Counted from the stretch's first letter, positions 35,703 through 43,903 are shown. The stretch is DNA of 64,000 nucleotides from Maridesulfovibrio hydrothermalis AM13 = DSM 14728 (GCF_000331025.1 NC_020055.1:2761370-2825369); one strand, 5' to 3'. The notes: a model not told the origin generated them from the letters alone. Numbers and translations: made by a program.

Positions 35703-36680
35703 TTGCTTATGGAAAAAGAAGTCCGACAACGTTTGCAGTGGGTAGAACTTTATGAAAAATCAGGCGATGCCGGATTTGTGTGTAGGCGTTGCGGAATTTC
35801 ACGGCCAACGTTGCGCAAATGGTGGAAAAGATATCAGGCTCAGGGCATTGACGGCTTGAAAAGCCTTAGCAGGCGTCCTCACAATTCTCCCGCATCCAAA
35901 ATTAGTCCAGAATACGAAAAAATCATTTTAGAACTGCGTATCAGGCGTAATTTGGGAGCCAGACGGATTCAAAGTGAATTAAAACGTCTCCACGAAATTT
36001 CACTTTCAGTAGCATCCATTCATAAGGTTCTCTGTCGTCATCAGGTAAAACCACTGGTGACATTCCGCTGCAAGACCGATTTCATCCGCTATGAGCGTCC
36101 GATACCTGGTGACCGCATCCAGATGGATACTTGCAAAATAGCTCCAGGACAATATCAATATACAGCCATAGATGACTGCACTCGTTACCGAGTTCTTCGG
36201 CTGTACAGTCGAAGAACAGCGAAGAATACACTGGATTTTATTGAAGCCACAGTGGAAGAAATGCCTTTTCCGATTCAACGCATTCAAACAGATCGAGGAC
36301 GTGAATTTTTCGCCATCGATGTGCAGGAAATGTTGAAGAGCTATGGAATTAAATTTCGTCCCAACAGACCTGCATCACCACATCTTAATGGTAAAGTGGA
36401 GCGTTCTCAGAAGACGGATAAAGTTGAATTTTACAGCACGGTCGACCTATCATCAACAGACTTAGATACTTTGTTGGCAGAATGGCAGCATTATTATAAC
36501 TGGGAACGCTCTCACAGTGCTCATAACGGCAAAACTCCGATAGAACGATATTTTCAACTGTTAGAAAAAACGCCTTTCTCTGAGGGCGTAGCTAAAGACT
36601 ATCACCCAGACCAAGAACATATTCAGGAGCAGAATTATCGGCGTGAATTACAGCTCAGAAAATTGAAACGATGTCTATGA
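35703..36680 (+). CDS. IS481-family transposase (intact)
   Basis: 325 residues. N-terminal helix-turn-helix region (about 8-70, RLQWVELYEKSGDAGFVCRR, ISRPTLRKWWKRYQAQG), a second HTH, then a DDE integrase core. Catalytic residues are visible: D in RIQMDTCK, D in QTDRGREFF, and E in HLNGKVERSQKTDKVEFY. Length is typical of IS481 enzymes. The start has only a weak ribosome site. Its last codons overlap the ankyrin gene (ATGA type). No terminal inverted repeats could be matched by eye, so the IS ends are undefined. Confidence 0.85.
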   Translation: MLMEKEVRQRLQWVELYEKSGDAGFVCRRCGISRPTLRKWWKRYQAQGIDGLKSLSRRPHNSPASKISPEYEKIILELRIRRNLGARRIQSELKRLHEISLSVASIHKVLCRHQVKPLVTFRCKTDFIRYERPIPGDRIQMDTCKIAPGQYQYTAIDDCTRYRVLRLYSRRTAKNTLDFIEATVEEMPFPIQRIQTDRGREFFAIDVQEMLKSYGIKFRPNRPASPHLNGKVERSQKTDKVEFYSTVDLSSTDLDTLLAEWQHYYNWERSHSAHNGKTPIERYFQLLEKTPFSEGVAKDYHPDQEHIQEQNYRRELQLRKLKRCL

Positions 36681-37267
36681 GTCATACAGCTGAAGCCATT
36701 CTAAGCCGAAACGATAAGCCTATCACATCCGAAACCCTTATGACCCTTTTGCGCTACCCGGATTTCATCTCAAAAGATCTATTTCCTGCCTCATTAGTGA
36801 CATCTAAAGATCAACTCAAGATGACTGCGCTTCATTTAGCTTTGGTTCATCACACTCCGAACTTGCTCCAACTTCTAATAAAGCGTGGAGTAGACGTAAC
36901 TTTACGAATCCCGGCAGAACATGGAGATCTGTCTCCTTTGCTATATGCAATCCTCAACTGCGCATCAGATATAAAAGATCGTCCATGGCCTGGATGTTGT
37001 GAATCTGGCTACGGTGTAGGAATAAGCGGTATAAAAAACGTCAAAATTCTTCTGAAAGCAGGATTAAAAATCAATGAAAAGCATCACGATGGTATGACTC
37101 CATTATTTCAGGCCGTATTACTTGACAAGACACAGATTGTTCGTCTCCTTCTATCATATGGCGGAGACGCCAATACTAATCTTGCAAATGGACTTTCATT
37201 GGATGATGCATGCCAATCACACCAGATGCGAAACATATTAGATAGCACTTTGCTTTCTATGAAATAA
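36671..37267 (+). CDS. Ankyrin-repeat protein coupled to the transposase
   Basis: 198 residues, no signal peptide. Ankyrin-type repeats are seen at about 52-75 (MTALHLALVHHTPNLLQLLI), 80-108 (LSPLLYAILN), 113-137 (GIKNVKILLKAGLKIN), 138-165 (GMTPLFQAVLLDKTQIVRLLL) and 166-190 (GGDANTNLANG). Either ATG 36671 or ATG 36677 may be used; the latter overlaps the transposase stop as ATGA. It probably binds a protein partner. Either a passenger gene of the transposase unit or a captured neighbour; the overlap favours co-translation. Confidence 0.72.
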   Translation: MSMSHTAEAILSRNDKPITSETLMTLLRYPDFISKDLFPASLVTSKDQLKMTALHLALVHHTPNLLQLLIKRGVDVTLRIPAEHGDLSPLLYAILNCASDIKDRPWPGCCESGYGVGISGIKNVKILLKAGLKINEKHHDGMTPLFQAVLLDKTQIVRLLLSYGGDANTNLANGLSLDDACQSHQMRNILDSTLLSMK

Positions 37268-37273
37268 ATTTAA

Positions 37274-37489
37274 AAGAGTCCTCTGGGGTTCTACACCATA
37301 ATTCAGCGCTCATTTAAATCCTTTATATTGCGAAGAACTATATCCATAGAGCCTTTTCTCAGAGTATGGAACGCAAAAAACAACTTAAATCAGTACATTC
37401 AGATGATGAGAGAAAAACTTAATCCTTTACTTGAAAGAGTGAACACTCAGCGGGAAAAGAATGAACCGCGGGATAAATCTAATTTATGA
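37274..37489 (+). pseudogene. Coding-like relic without start codon
   Basis: 71 codons open to TGA at 37487, with coding-like composition (RRTISIEPFLRVWNAKNNLN then a charged helical QMMREKLNPLLERVNTQREK). There is no good start. It follows the ankyrin gene directly and may be the C-terminus of a lost gene. Not recognised. Confidence 0.3.
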
Positions 37490-37553
37490 TTATAAACGAA
37501 AATAATATTGCAAAGATATACATTAGCCAACTTTATTCTAAGGAAGAAGATTT

Positions 37554-37712
37554 ATGCCAATAATAGCTGTTGATATTTCTGATGACATTTCACCAAAATT
37601 AAAATTAATTGCGGAACTTGCTAACCAAGATGAATGTTCGCTTATTAACGATCTTGTTGAATCGCATATAAATCGAAAATATCAACAAGTAGAAATTAAA
37701 AAAGTCTGCTAA
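37554..37712 (+). CDS. Small RHH-like protein
   Basis: 52 residues beginning MPIIAVDISDDISPKLKLIA. A short strand followed by two helices (LKLIAELANQD, SLINDLVESHINRKYQQ) fits the ribbon-helix-helix pattern of antitoxins and small repressors. AGGAAG precedes the ATG at good spacing. No toxin of a known family is adjacent; the next ORF is a membrane protein. Confidence 0.5.
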   Translation: MPIIAVDISDDISPKLKLIAELANQDECSLINDLVESHINRKYQQVEIKKVC

Positions 37713-37800
37713 AAAGAGTACTATTTTTTAAAACGAAACATGTAGGAGCAGGACAAGCCATATTTTGGGCAATATTTTCTTCTTTATTAGATGGGTATCA

Positions 37801-38061
37801 ATGATTGTCTATGAAGAGATAATAGATGAGATCTCAGGCTTTTTTAGTATTGTCACAGTAGGTTTGTATTTTTTCATTGCTTCAATTTTATATGGGTTAA
37901 ATATTTTTTTAGATTTCAAGTATGAAAATAAGGTGCCACTATCTTGGGCCGTTGAACTTCTTAACTCTTCAACACTAGGATGTGCATCTTTTGGTAGTTT
38001 ATTGTTTTTCTATAATATATACCAATTTTTTAATAATAATTACGATTCACCCCGATTTTAG
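37801..38061 (+). CDS. Small membrane protein of unknown function
   Basis: 86 residues from the ATG at 37801 (98 if the TTG at 37765, preceded by AGGA, is the start). Two hydrophobic helices (FFSIVTVGLYFFIASILYGL and a segment around TLGCASFGSLLFFYNIY). No family recognised. Very AT-rich, unlike the core genes, so probably acquired. It is cut off just before the IS3-type element begins, and its C-terminus might have been altered by that insertion. Confidence 0.45.
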   Translation: MIVYEEIIDEISGFFSIVTVGLYFFIASILYGLNIFLDFKYENKVPLSWAVELLNSSTLGCASFGSLLFFYNIYQFFNNNYDSPRF

Positions 38062-39355
38062 GACCACCGGTTAAGGTGGAATCTGCGTCCATAAACTGAT
38101 AACAACAGGACGTATGAAAATGGGTAAATAGAGACGTAAATTTTCGGACAAATTTAAGGCCAAAATTGCTTTAGAAGCGGTTCGCGGGGTGAAAACTTTG
38201 ACCGAACTGGCTGCTGAACATCAGGTTCATCCTAACCAGATTTCTAAATGGAAAAAGCAATTTCTGGAAAATGCATCAGAACTTTTTTCCAGTGGAGCAG
38301 GTTCTTCGGTAAAGTCAGAGGAAAAGTGACAGCCCCTCTTTATGAAGAGATCGGCCGTCTTAAAATGGATATCAAATGACTTGAAAAAAAGCTTTGAGCT
38401 TGCCCGCTGTCAACGGCGAAATTGGATAAGACCTGAACGGAACTATTCCATCCGCCGACAGTGCCGGCTGGCAAGCGTTTCCAGATCTGTGATTTATTAC
38501 AAGCCGGTTCCTGAATCGGGAGAGAATTTAAAGTTCATGCGTTTGATAGATGAACAGTATTTGCATCATCCTGAATTCGGTTCACCACGAATGACGGACA
38601 GGCTAAGAGAACAGGGATATTCTTGTTAACCATAAACGGACAGCACGGCTGATGCGCAAGATGGGGTTGCAGGCCATTACGCCTGGTCCGCATACAAGCA
38701 AGCTAGCTCGGAAACATCGTTTTTACCCTTATCTCCTTCGAGATGTGGAGATAAAAAATGTGAATCAGGTTTGGAGTGCCGATATTACATATATTCCGAT
38801 GAGACGCGGATTTATGTATCTGGCGGCTGTAATAGACTGGCGGAGCAGATATGTGCTTGCATGGGAGCTACCCAATACCATGGAAAGCGAGTTTTGCATG
38901 TCTGCTCTGAATCAGGCATTAGAAACGGGAACACCTCAAGTTTTCAACACCGATCAAGGAGCACACTTTACCAGCAATGATTTTACAGGCAAGCTCCGTG
39001 AAAAAAAGATAGCCATCAGCATGGATGGTCGTGGCCGTGCTCTTGATAATGTTTTTGTGGAAAAACTTTGGTGGACGGTGAAATATGAAGATGTCTATCC
39101 GAAAGAATACCCTGACGGAGCCTCGCTATATCAAGGCTTTGACCGGTACTTCAGGTATTACAATGAGGAACGAAAGCATTCTTCCTTGGACAAAAGGACT
39201 CCTGCTGAAGTATTCAGAGGAACGACAGCTTCAAATTTAAGAGGAGCACCGCCATCGTTCCGCTCCGCCCTCAGCCCTTCGGGCTGCCCCTACGGGGACG
39301 GACTCCACTCCACGATGGCGGAAGGAAAAAGACTGGCAGACTTCACCTTAATTCG
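38062..39355 (+). mobile_element. IS3-family element, inactive
   Basis: The left end carries TTAAGGTGGAATCTGC (38071-38086) and the right end, read on the other strand, TTAAGGTGAAGTCTGCC (39350-39334), imperfect terminal inverted repeats. Between them are orfA and orfB remnants. The outermost bases could not be fixed, and no target duplication was found. It sits at the end of the integrase gene relic and probably destroyed it. Confidence 0.65.
38114..38391 (+). pseudogene. IS3-family orfA, with stops and a frameshift
   Basis: The frame reads RRKFSDKFKAKIALEAVRG, then KTLTELAAEHQVHPNQISKW, the classic IS3 orfA helix-turn-helix. TAG interrupts at codon 6, TGA at 38327; the continuation PLYEEIGRLKMDIK lies in another frame and ends at TGA, followed by a further TGA. 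Not expressible as a full protein. Confidence 0.8.
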
Positions 39356-39383
39356 GCAGGACTATGGTTCGGGAATGGGGTAA
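38342..39383 (+). pseudogene. IS3-family orfB transposase, frameshifted
   Basis: The first part (ELARCQRRNWIRPERN to TDRLREQGYSC) stops at TAA 38627; the second begins in another frame at VNHKRTARLMRKMGLQAI. One extra T in the TCTTGTT context would explain this. The DDE core is complete in the second part: D in WSADITYIP, D in FNTDQGAHFTS and E in NVFVEKLWWTVKYEDVY. After about codon 195 of the second part the reading frame runs past the element's end. Confidence 0.82.
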
Positions 39384-39523
39384 GCCATAAGTCACCAATC
39401 GTGACAGCGAACTATGTTCATTCAATTCGTGGTGCACGAGTAGAACTGGATAAAGTATTCGGAATTGGTAAGGTGATCCAATTAGAAGACATGAAAAAAG
39501 CCTGCTCAGGTGAGCAGGCTTGA
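39371..39523 (+). pseudogene. Tyrosine integrase, C-terminal remnant
   Basis: An open frame of 50 codons reading SHKSPIVTANYVHSIRGARV then ELDKVFGIGKVIQLEDMKKA and a stop. HKSPIVTANY places a His nine residues before a Tyr, exactly the spacing of the last catalytic His and the nucleophilic Tyr in phage integrases and XerCD (LGHxxxxTTxxYxH). It ends 56 bp before the att repeat and tRNA-Arg, the normal place for an integrase. All upstream domains were lost at the IS3-type insertion. A perfect AAGCCTGCTCA palindrome (39498-39521) overlaps its end. Confidence 0.75.
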
Positions 39524-39579
39524 AAAAAAGGTGAGTAAAAAGGTGAGTTAAGTTTAAAATATATTCACCTTTCCACCCT

Positions 39580-39618
39580 AACCCCTTGAAATAATTGGCG
39601 GGCAATACAAGATTCGAA
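39580..39618. repeat. Right attachment-site repeat
   Basis: Identical to 35496-35534. Bases 39596-39618 are the 3' end of the intact tRNA-Arg, so insertion kept the tRNA functional and displaced a 3' copy to the far end. Confidence 0.9.
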
Positions 39619-39672
39619 CTTGTGACCTTCAGCTCCGGAGGCTGACACTCTATCCAACTGAGCTAATTGCCC
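39596..39672 (-). tRNA. tRNA-Arg (CCG)
   Basis: 77 nt with encoded CCA. Acceptor GGGCAAT/ATTGCCC, discriminator G, anticodon stem TCAGC/GCTGA with loop CTCCGGA (CCG), T-loop TTCGAAT. Its 3' half is the insertion target of the element to its left. Confidence 0.93.
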
Positions 39673-39801
39673 GCTCAGACCGGTTTAGTATCCAGCAGTT
39701 TGCTTTTCTGTCAAGGAAAAACTGTTTAATTGCATGATATTCTTACAAGATGAGCTAGTTTTCAACACACAGGCTACTTAAACATATCCTGATTCAAAAA
39801 C

Positions 39802-40215
39802 TTACGACAACTCACTTCGTTTGAACCTGATTGCCAGATATGCAAGCAACAACATAACCACATCCCGCGCTATGGTTTCAATCATGCCGGACTTGTCACT
39901 TGCATCTGTTGAAAAACAGCCACAAGCGACATCTATACCTCGATACAGGTTTGCGCTAAGGGCTGCTATAAAAACCAGCAGCATGGCGGTCAGGATGGCT
40001 GTTGCGGTCTCTGTAAGAACATTGCAGACCAGCATAGCTCCACAAACAAATTCAAGCCAAGGCAGAAAAAAAGCTACAGGACCGATCATCAGTTCCGGTA
40101 AGATCTGATAGTTCTTTATAATCTCAGCAAAAGCTGCCGGATCAGCAATTTTGTCCACGCAAGCCCAAATAAATATTACGCCAAGAATTATGCGGGGTAA
40201 TGATTTAAAATCCAT
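39802..40215 (-). CDS. DoxX/MauE-family membrane protein
   Basis: 137 residues with four membrane helices (about 7-24, 44-64, 70-90, 110-130). The pattern GVIFIWACVDKIADPAAFAEII with YQILP and PWLEFVCGAMLV is typical of the MauE/DoxX family, and a CGC pair lies in DVACGCFSTD in a loop. Such proteins often support disulfide or sulfur/redox chemistry in the envelope. Its ATG overlaps the stop of the rhodanese gene by 1 bp, so they are coupled, which supports a thiol/sulfur role. Confidence 0.75.
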   Translation of the reverse strand: MDFKSLPRIILGVIFIWACVDKIADPAAFAEIIKNYQILPELMIGPVAFFLPWLEFVCGAMLVCNVLTETATAILTAMLLVFIAALSANLYRGIDVACGCFSTDASDKSGMIETIARDVVMLLLAYLAIRFKRSELS

Positions 40216-40685
40216 CAGTTCACCTCCAAATCCCTTCCAGCACTGAGCCAGCCGTCTATTCCGTCAGTATATACCGATACATCTCTAAAACCTTTCTCAA
40301 CCAGTTTTTTGGCAACGATCATGCTCTTGCCACACGAAAGGCCGTCACAATAAATAATAATCGGCTTCCCCTGCTCTATTTGTGCAGCCATTGCCTCCAG
40401 TTCATCTCCTATGGCCCATGACGGAATATTCAACGAACCGGGCACGTGCCCCATGCCGTAGTCCATATCACTGCGTGCATCAACCACGACTACATTACCT
40501 GAATCATATGCTTCCAGCATTGCTATTGTGTCTATTTCAGCAATTCCCTGCGGCTCAGGAGATGATAACTCCGCAAAAGTGTACGGAGCTGGACGAACCA
40601 TATTAAACCCGACGGCCAGAACCGCCGATAGTGCGCAGATAAAAAAAACTTTAGCTAGAAAAGCCGTCTTTTTTCCAAATTTCAT
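40215..40685 (-). CDS. Membrane-anchored rhodanese-domain protein
   Basis: 156 residues: an N-terminal membrane segment (about 9-27) and one rhodanese domain (about 50-150). DARSDMDYGMGHVPGSLNIP and IIIYCDGLSCGKSMIVAKKL are seen; the Cys in the YCDGLSC loop is the expected sulfur acceptor. The domain should face the periplasm. It is paired with the DoxX/MauE protein, so the two probably move sulfane sulfur or reducing equivalents in the envelope. Substrate unknown. Confidence 0.82.
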   Translation of the reverse strand: MKFGKKTAFLAKVFFICALSAVLAVGFNMVRPAPYTFAELSSPEPQGIAEIDTIAMLEAYDSGNVVVVDARSDMDYGMGHVPGSLNIPSWAIGDELEAMAAQIEQGKPIIIYCDGLSCGKSMIVAKKLVEKGFRDVSVYTDGIDGWLSAGRDLEVN

Positions 40686-40735
40686 TAATCAAACCTGTGT
40701 AAAAAATTGTGTCCAAACCCCGCTCGGGGCTTAAA

Positions 40736-41995
40736 TTACCGCTTTGATATGCCTTGTACCGGATCTGCCTGAAGCGCAACCTCTATAACGCTACTTCGAA
40801 GAAAAATTATTACAAATGATCCGCATAAACACATGACCCCACAAAAAGTAAAAGCCATAGGAAAACTACCGATATCCCCCATAAAACCGCCAAGCGTAGG
40901 CCCGATTATGCCACCAAGACCAAAGGCCAAATTCATAACCGGATAGTTGTCTCCTACAGACTCTGCACCGAAAAGGTCCACGGTCAGGGTGGGAAAAAGT
41001 GAAAAATTGCCCCCGAAATTAAATCCGACCAGCGTCGCCCCTAGATAAAGAGTCCATTCACTGCCTGCAAATTGAGGAAAAAGCAAAAACCACACTCCTT
41101 GCGATGCGGCAAGAAGCATAACAGATCTTTTCCGGCCAAGTTTATCACTTACGGCCCCCCACGAAATCCGTCCAAGGGCATTGGCAAGACTGAAAAACAC
41201 CCCCATAGCCGTTCCGGTAATGACACTTGCCGCCCCGCGCCCCATCCCTTTTGCCATGAGCACTTCCATAGGATAAATCTTCATAAGTCCAATAGCCATC
41301 AGTCCTGCGGCAGCGCAGGCGGCATACGAACTGAAAACCAGATAAAAATCAGGTGAACGCAACATTTCACGGCGGCTGAAATTACCTTTCACCGTTTCAA
41401 CTTCATCCCGACCATTGGAATCAGGAAATACCATAAACCGGCTGCCCAGAGCAATCAGGGTAATTATTATAACCCCATAAATGGTAAAGGTATTTGACAA
41501 ACCTACATTCTCAAGCAGATGTCCCCATGAATCAGCCAGTTTCACCCACCCCATAACCCCAAGCCCGAACCCCGCAACAACTGTTCCGGTGATAAGCCCT
41601 TTTCTATCTGGAAACCAGCGCATGGCAACGACCAGAGGGACCATATAGGCAAGTCCGATCCCGGAACCGGCCACAACACCTATCAAAATGAAAATTGCAA
41701 TGAAGTCCGTGGTCCCGCTCAGCCCCGCCGCAAGATAGCCGCAACTGAGAACAGTTCCGCCGACCACCACAAGTCGGCGAGGTCCCCACCGTCTTATAAG
41801 CGTCCCGGCAAAAAGCATGGCAATGGCAATACACGCAGGAGCAGCAGAAAATACCAGTTGCGTTTGCACTCTGCTCCATCCGGCTGCCTGAAGCTCCGGA
41901 GTGAAAACAGACCATGCATACACACCGCCAAGGGCAAGTTGCACAAGCACTGCACCTGCAACAATAAGCCATCTGTTTTCATTGTTAACCTGCAT
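40736..41995 (-). CDS. MFS transporter, OFA (oxalate/formate antiporter) family
   Basis: 419 residues with twelve predicted membrane helices. The N-terminus NRWLIVAGAVLVQLALGGVY leading to AWSVFTPELQ is the OFA-family hallmark, as are the GSGIGLAYMVPLVVAMRWFPDRKGLITG and GRISWGAVSDKLGRKR segments. The family moves oxalate, formate or other monocarboxylates; the substrate here is not determined. The ATG at 41995 follows GAGGAG at 9 nt; an in-frame ATG 102 bp further upstream lacks this and adds an unrelated polar stretch. Confidence 0.85.
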   Translation of the reverse strand: MQVNNENRWLIVAGAVLVQLALGGVYAWSVFTPELQAAGWSRVQTQLVFSAAPACIAIAMLFAGTLIRRWGPRRLVVVGGTVLSCGYLAAGLSGTTDFIAIFILIGVVAGSGIGLAYMVPLVVAMRWFPDRKGLITGTVVAGFGLGVMGWVKLADSWGHLLENVGLSNTFTIYGVIIITLIALGSRFMVFPDSNGRDEVETVKGNFSRREMLRSPDFYLVFSSYAACAAAGLMAIGLMKIYPMEVLMAKGMGRGAASVITGTAMGVFFSLANALGRISWGAVSDKLGRKRSVMLLAASQGVWFLLFPQFAGSEWTLYLGATLVGFNFGGNFSLFPTLTVDLFGAESVGDNYPVMNLAFGLGGIIGPTLGGFMGDIGSFPMAFTFCGVMCLCGSFVIIFLRSSVIEVALQADPVQGISKR

Positions 41996-42361
41996 TACCG
42001 GAACTCCTCTGATTTTGAAAAAAGATGGGTAAACCCGCTTTGAACATTTATGGATTGAATCAAGGAAAGTGTCACGTACATTACATATATAATGCAACTT
42101 GTTTTTTAATATATTTAATACGCTGCACTGAAATCAAAAGGAGCCTGCGACAGACCTCAGAAGTCCGCACGCCTCAATATCCATTAAACTTGAAATTACG
42201 ATTCTTGCTTATCAGCTCTAAGTAAAGAACTTAAAAATGACTCCTGTGTGAAACGGATCATTTTACTGAAAAAGAAGAATAGACAAATGGAATGCAAAAA
42301 AACTGATTTGTCAGCTTAAAACAGGTAATGTGCAGTTGTGCAAATCAAAAACAGAGCACTA
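41996..42361. other. Intergenic region, no gene seen
   Basis: About 365 bp between the OFA transporter and the SRP RNA terminator. AT-rich, no conserved ORF. It should hold the transporter promoter on the minus strand, but no clear boxes were identified. Confidence 0.4.
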
Positions 42362-42393
42362 AAAAAGGGTATGTTCATGATGAACATACCCTT
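42362..42393 (-). terminator. Terminator of SRP RNA
   Basis: GGGTATGTTCA and TGAACATACCC form a perfect 11-bp stem with a 3-nt loop; on the minus strand it is followed by TTTTTT. Confidence 0.88.
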
Positions 42394-42399
42394 CTCTTA

Positions 42400-42487
42400 G
42401 CGAGACCGGACACCCGGGATAAACCGTTACCGCTGCTTCCTTTCGGACCTGACGGGGTTCACAGCGCACCCGCCATCCGGCCTCTCT
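42400..42487 (-). ncRNA. ffs: Signal recognition particle RNA, small bacterial type
   Basis: On the minus strand the apex reads GTCAGGTCCGAAAGGAAGCAGC, i.e. the universal SRP domain IV asymmetric and symmetric loops with a GAAA-type tetraloop; flanking arms (AGAGAGGCCGGA... and ...TCCGGTCTCGC) pair. About 88-95 nt, typical of the 4.5S type. Ends are approximate. Confidence 0.93.
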
Positions 42488-42713
42488 GTTAAAGAATTCG
42501 TCTAAGCGACGAGATGGAATAACTATTGATTAGCGTTGAAATTGTCAAGCCATATCGTCAAAAAGTCTGGATTTTTTTTAAATTAGTCATGGTTTTCAAA
42601 TTAATCCAAACTTTTCTGCTTTCTTTATCAATTTTAGCTCTTTATCTCCAGCATCATTTTTGCTTATCTATTTGGGAAAATCTTGAAAAACAACGAACTT
42701 TTCGGAGATCACG

Positions 42714-43112
42714 ATGAAAGCTAAAAATGTCAAAGACGTAAAAGGTATAAAAGTCCCGCAAATTGCCTATAAAGGTAAAGATTACGAAGTAAAGGGCGTT
42801 ACTATCCGCTGGCTATCCAAATCAGGCGCAGATGCCAGTGGCCAGCCGGAGTATGGTCTAAGACACTTCACAGTAGAACCGGGTGGTAAAATTCCGGCCC
42901 ATAATCATTTTTATCTGCAAACAGTTTATGTTGAGAAAGGTCAGTTTGAATGCGTAAGCTATGACCCTGAAACAGACGAAATAGTTGAAAGCCAGATATG
43001 CGGCCCCGGAGATTTCGTTTATTCCGACTGCATGGAACCGCACGGCATGCGTAATATAAGCGAAACTGAAGAAGCAACCTTTTTGTGCTGTATCGGTTGT
43101 GTTTATAAGTAA
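42714..43112 (+). CDS. Cupin-domain protein
   Basis: 132 residues forming one cupin barrel. The first cupin motif is GGKIPAHNHFYLQTVYVEKG with the metal-ligand His pair, and the second is GDFVYSDCMEPHGMRN with the third His. No signal peptide. Such small cupins bind a divalent metal and may be dioxygenases, isomerases or simple sensors; the function is open. A CGGAG site precedes the ATG. It stands alone, followed by a terminator. Confidence 0.78.
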   Translation: MKAKNVKDVKGIKVPQIAYKGKDYEVKGVTIRWLSKSGADASGQPEYGLRHFTVEPGGKIPAHNHFYLQTVYVEKGQFECVSYDPETDEIVESQICGPGDFVYSDCMEPHGMRNISETEEATFLCCIGCVYK

Positions 43113-43127
43113 CGGCTCAAACTGATA

Positions 43128-43165
43128 AAAAAAGCCTGCCGAAAATTATCAGCAGGCTATTTTTA
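43128..43165 (+). terminator. Terminator of the cupin gene
   Basis: AGCCTGC pairs with GCAGGCT around a 13-nt loop, with A and T tracts on either side. Confidence 0.85.
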
Positions 43166-43249
43166 TAATGTCGGGATTGATTCAAGTTTGCCGATTTGAA
43201 TCAGAGGTTAAAAGGTCTATCCGAAAAAGTTATTTGATTAAACCATACA

Positions 43250-43903
43250 CTAAGATGCTTTTTGTGCAAACTGAATTCTATAATTAATTATGTCGTCTAC
43301 CGTAAGCACAGGCATATTGTGCTTCAGACCGAACTCTACGATCTCAGGCAATCTTGCCATTGTACCGTCAGGATTAGTCACTTCGCAAAGCACACCGCAA
43401 GGATTCAGACCGGCTAAAGTCATCATATCTACGGTCGCCTCGGTGTGTCCTTCTCTTTCGAGAACTCCGCCCTCTCTGGCACGCAGAGGAAAAACATGTC
43501 CGGGACGGTGAAGGTCGGCAGGTGTTGCATCATCAGCAATGGCAGCCTTTACAGTTGTAACGCGGTCAGTAGCTGAGACTCCGGTGGTGACACCTTCGGC
43601 AGCTTCAATGGTCACAGTAAAACCTGTCTGATAGCGGCTGGAATTCTCCTGCACCATCATGGGCAATTCAAGTTGTTTGATTTTTTCTTCGGTAAGACAC
43701 AGGCAGACAATCCCGCTGCATTCACGGATAAGCATAGCCATCTGCTCATCGGTAAGTTTTTCAGCTGAAAAGATAAGATCACCTTCATTTTCGCGATCTT
43801 CATTGTCAGAAACGAGTACTCCGCGACCTTCTTTCAAGGCCTGAAGTCCCTTTTCCACCCTTTCAACAGGGGAGCCGAATTGTGCTAATAGATTCTGATT
43901 CAT
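43250..43903 (-). CDS. ribB: 3,4-dihydroxy-2-butanone-4-phosphate synthase
   Basis: 217-residue riboflavin-pathway enzyme that makes DHBP from ribulose 5-phosphate. Seen: the acidic active site [17 protein letters not shown], the TGVSATDR segment, and [22 protein letters not shown]. It is the single-domain RibB form, without a fused GTP cyclohydrolase II. The ATG at 43903 follows GGAG; upstream in-frame codons run back into the riboswitch and are not coding. It is controlled by the FMN riboswitch directly upstream. Confidence 0.94.
   Translation of the reverse strand: MNQNLLAQFGSPVERVEKGLQALKEGRGVLVSDNEDRENEGDLIFSAEKLTDEQMAMLIRECSGIVCLCLTEEKIKQLELPMMVQENSSRYQTGFTVTIEAAEGVTTGVSATDRVTTVKAAIADDATPADLHRPGHVFPLRAREGGVLEREGHTEATVDMMTLAGLNPCGVLCEVTNPDGTMARLPEIVEFGLKHNMPVLTVDDIINYRIQFAQKAS

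Larger units (their letters stand above)
35496..39579. mobile_element. Decayed integrative element in tRNA-Arg(CCG), about 4.1 kb
   Basis: Bounded by 39-bp direct repeats derived from the tRNA-Arg 3' end. Content in order: an inside phased repeat TTACCCAC x2 (35587-35606, 12-bp period), IS481-type transposase, ankyrin gene, a coding relic, a small RHH-like ORF, a small membrane ORF, an IS3-family element, the C-terminus of a tyrosine integrase, and another phased repeat GGTGAGT x2 (39530-39548, 12-bp period). The integrase relic beside the tRNA shows which family put it there. It can no longer move by itself. Confidence 0.85.

Noticed and set aside
39384-39605. Minus-strand ORFs crossing both att copies (also 35387-35620)
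   Set aside because: They translate the tRNA 3' end and spacer DNA; the shared peptide PANYFKG is just the repeat read in frame.
40736-42097. Longer OFA transporter from the ATG at 42097
   Set aside because: No ribosome site there, the extra 34 residues are polar and unlike the family N-terminus, while the ATG at 41995 has GAGGAG.
42526-42717. Small hydrophobic ORF upstream of the cupin gene
   Set aside because: No ribosome site, it overlaps the cupin ribosome site and start, and its composition is that of AT-rich spacer DNA.
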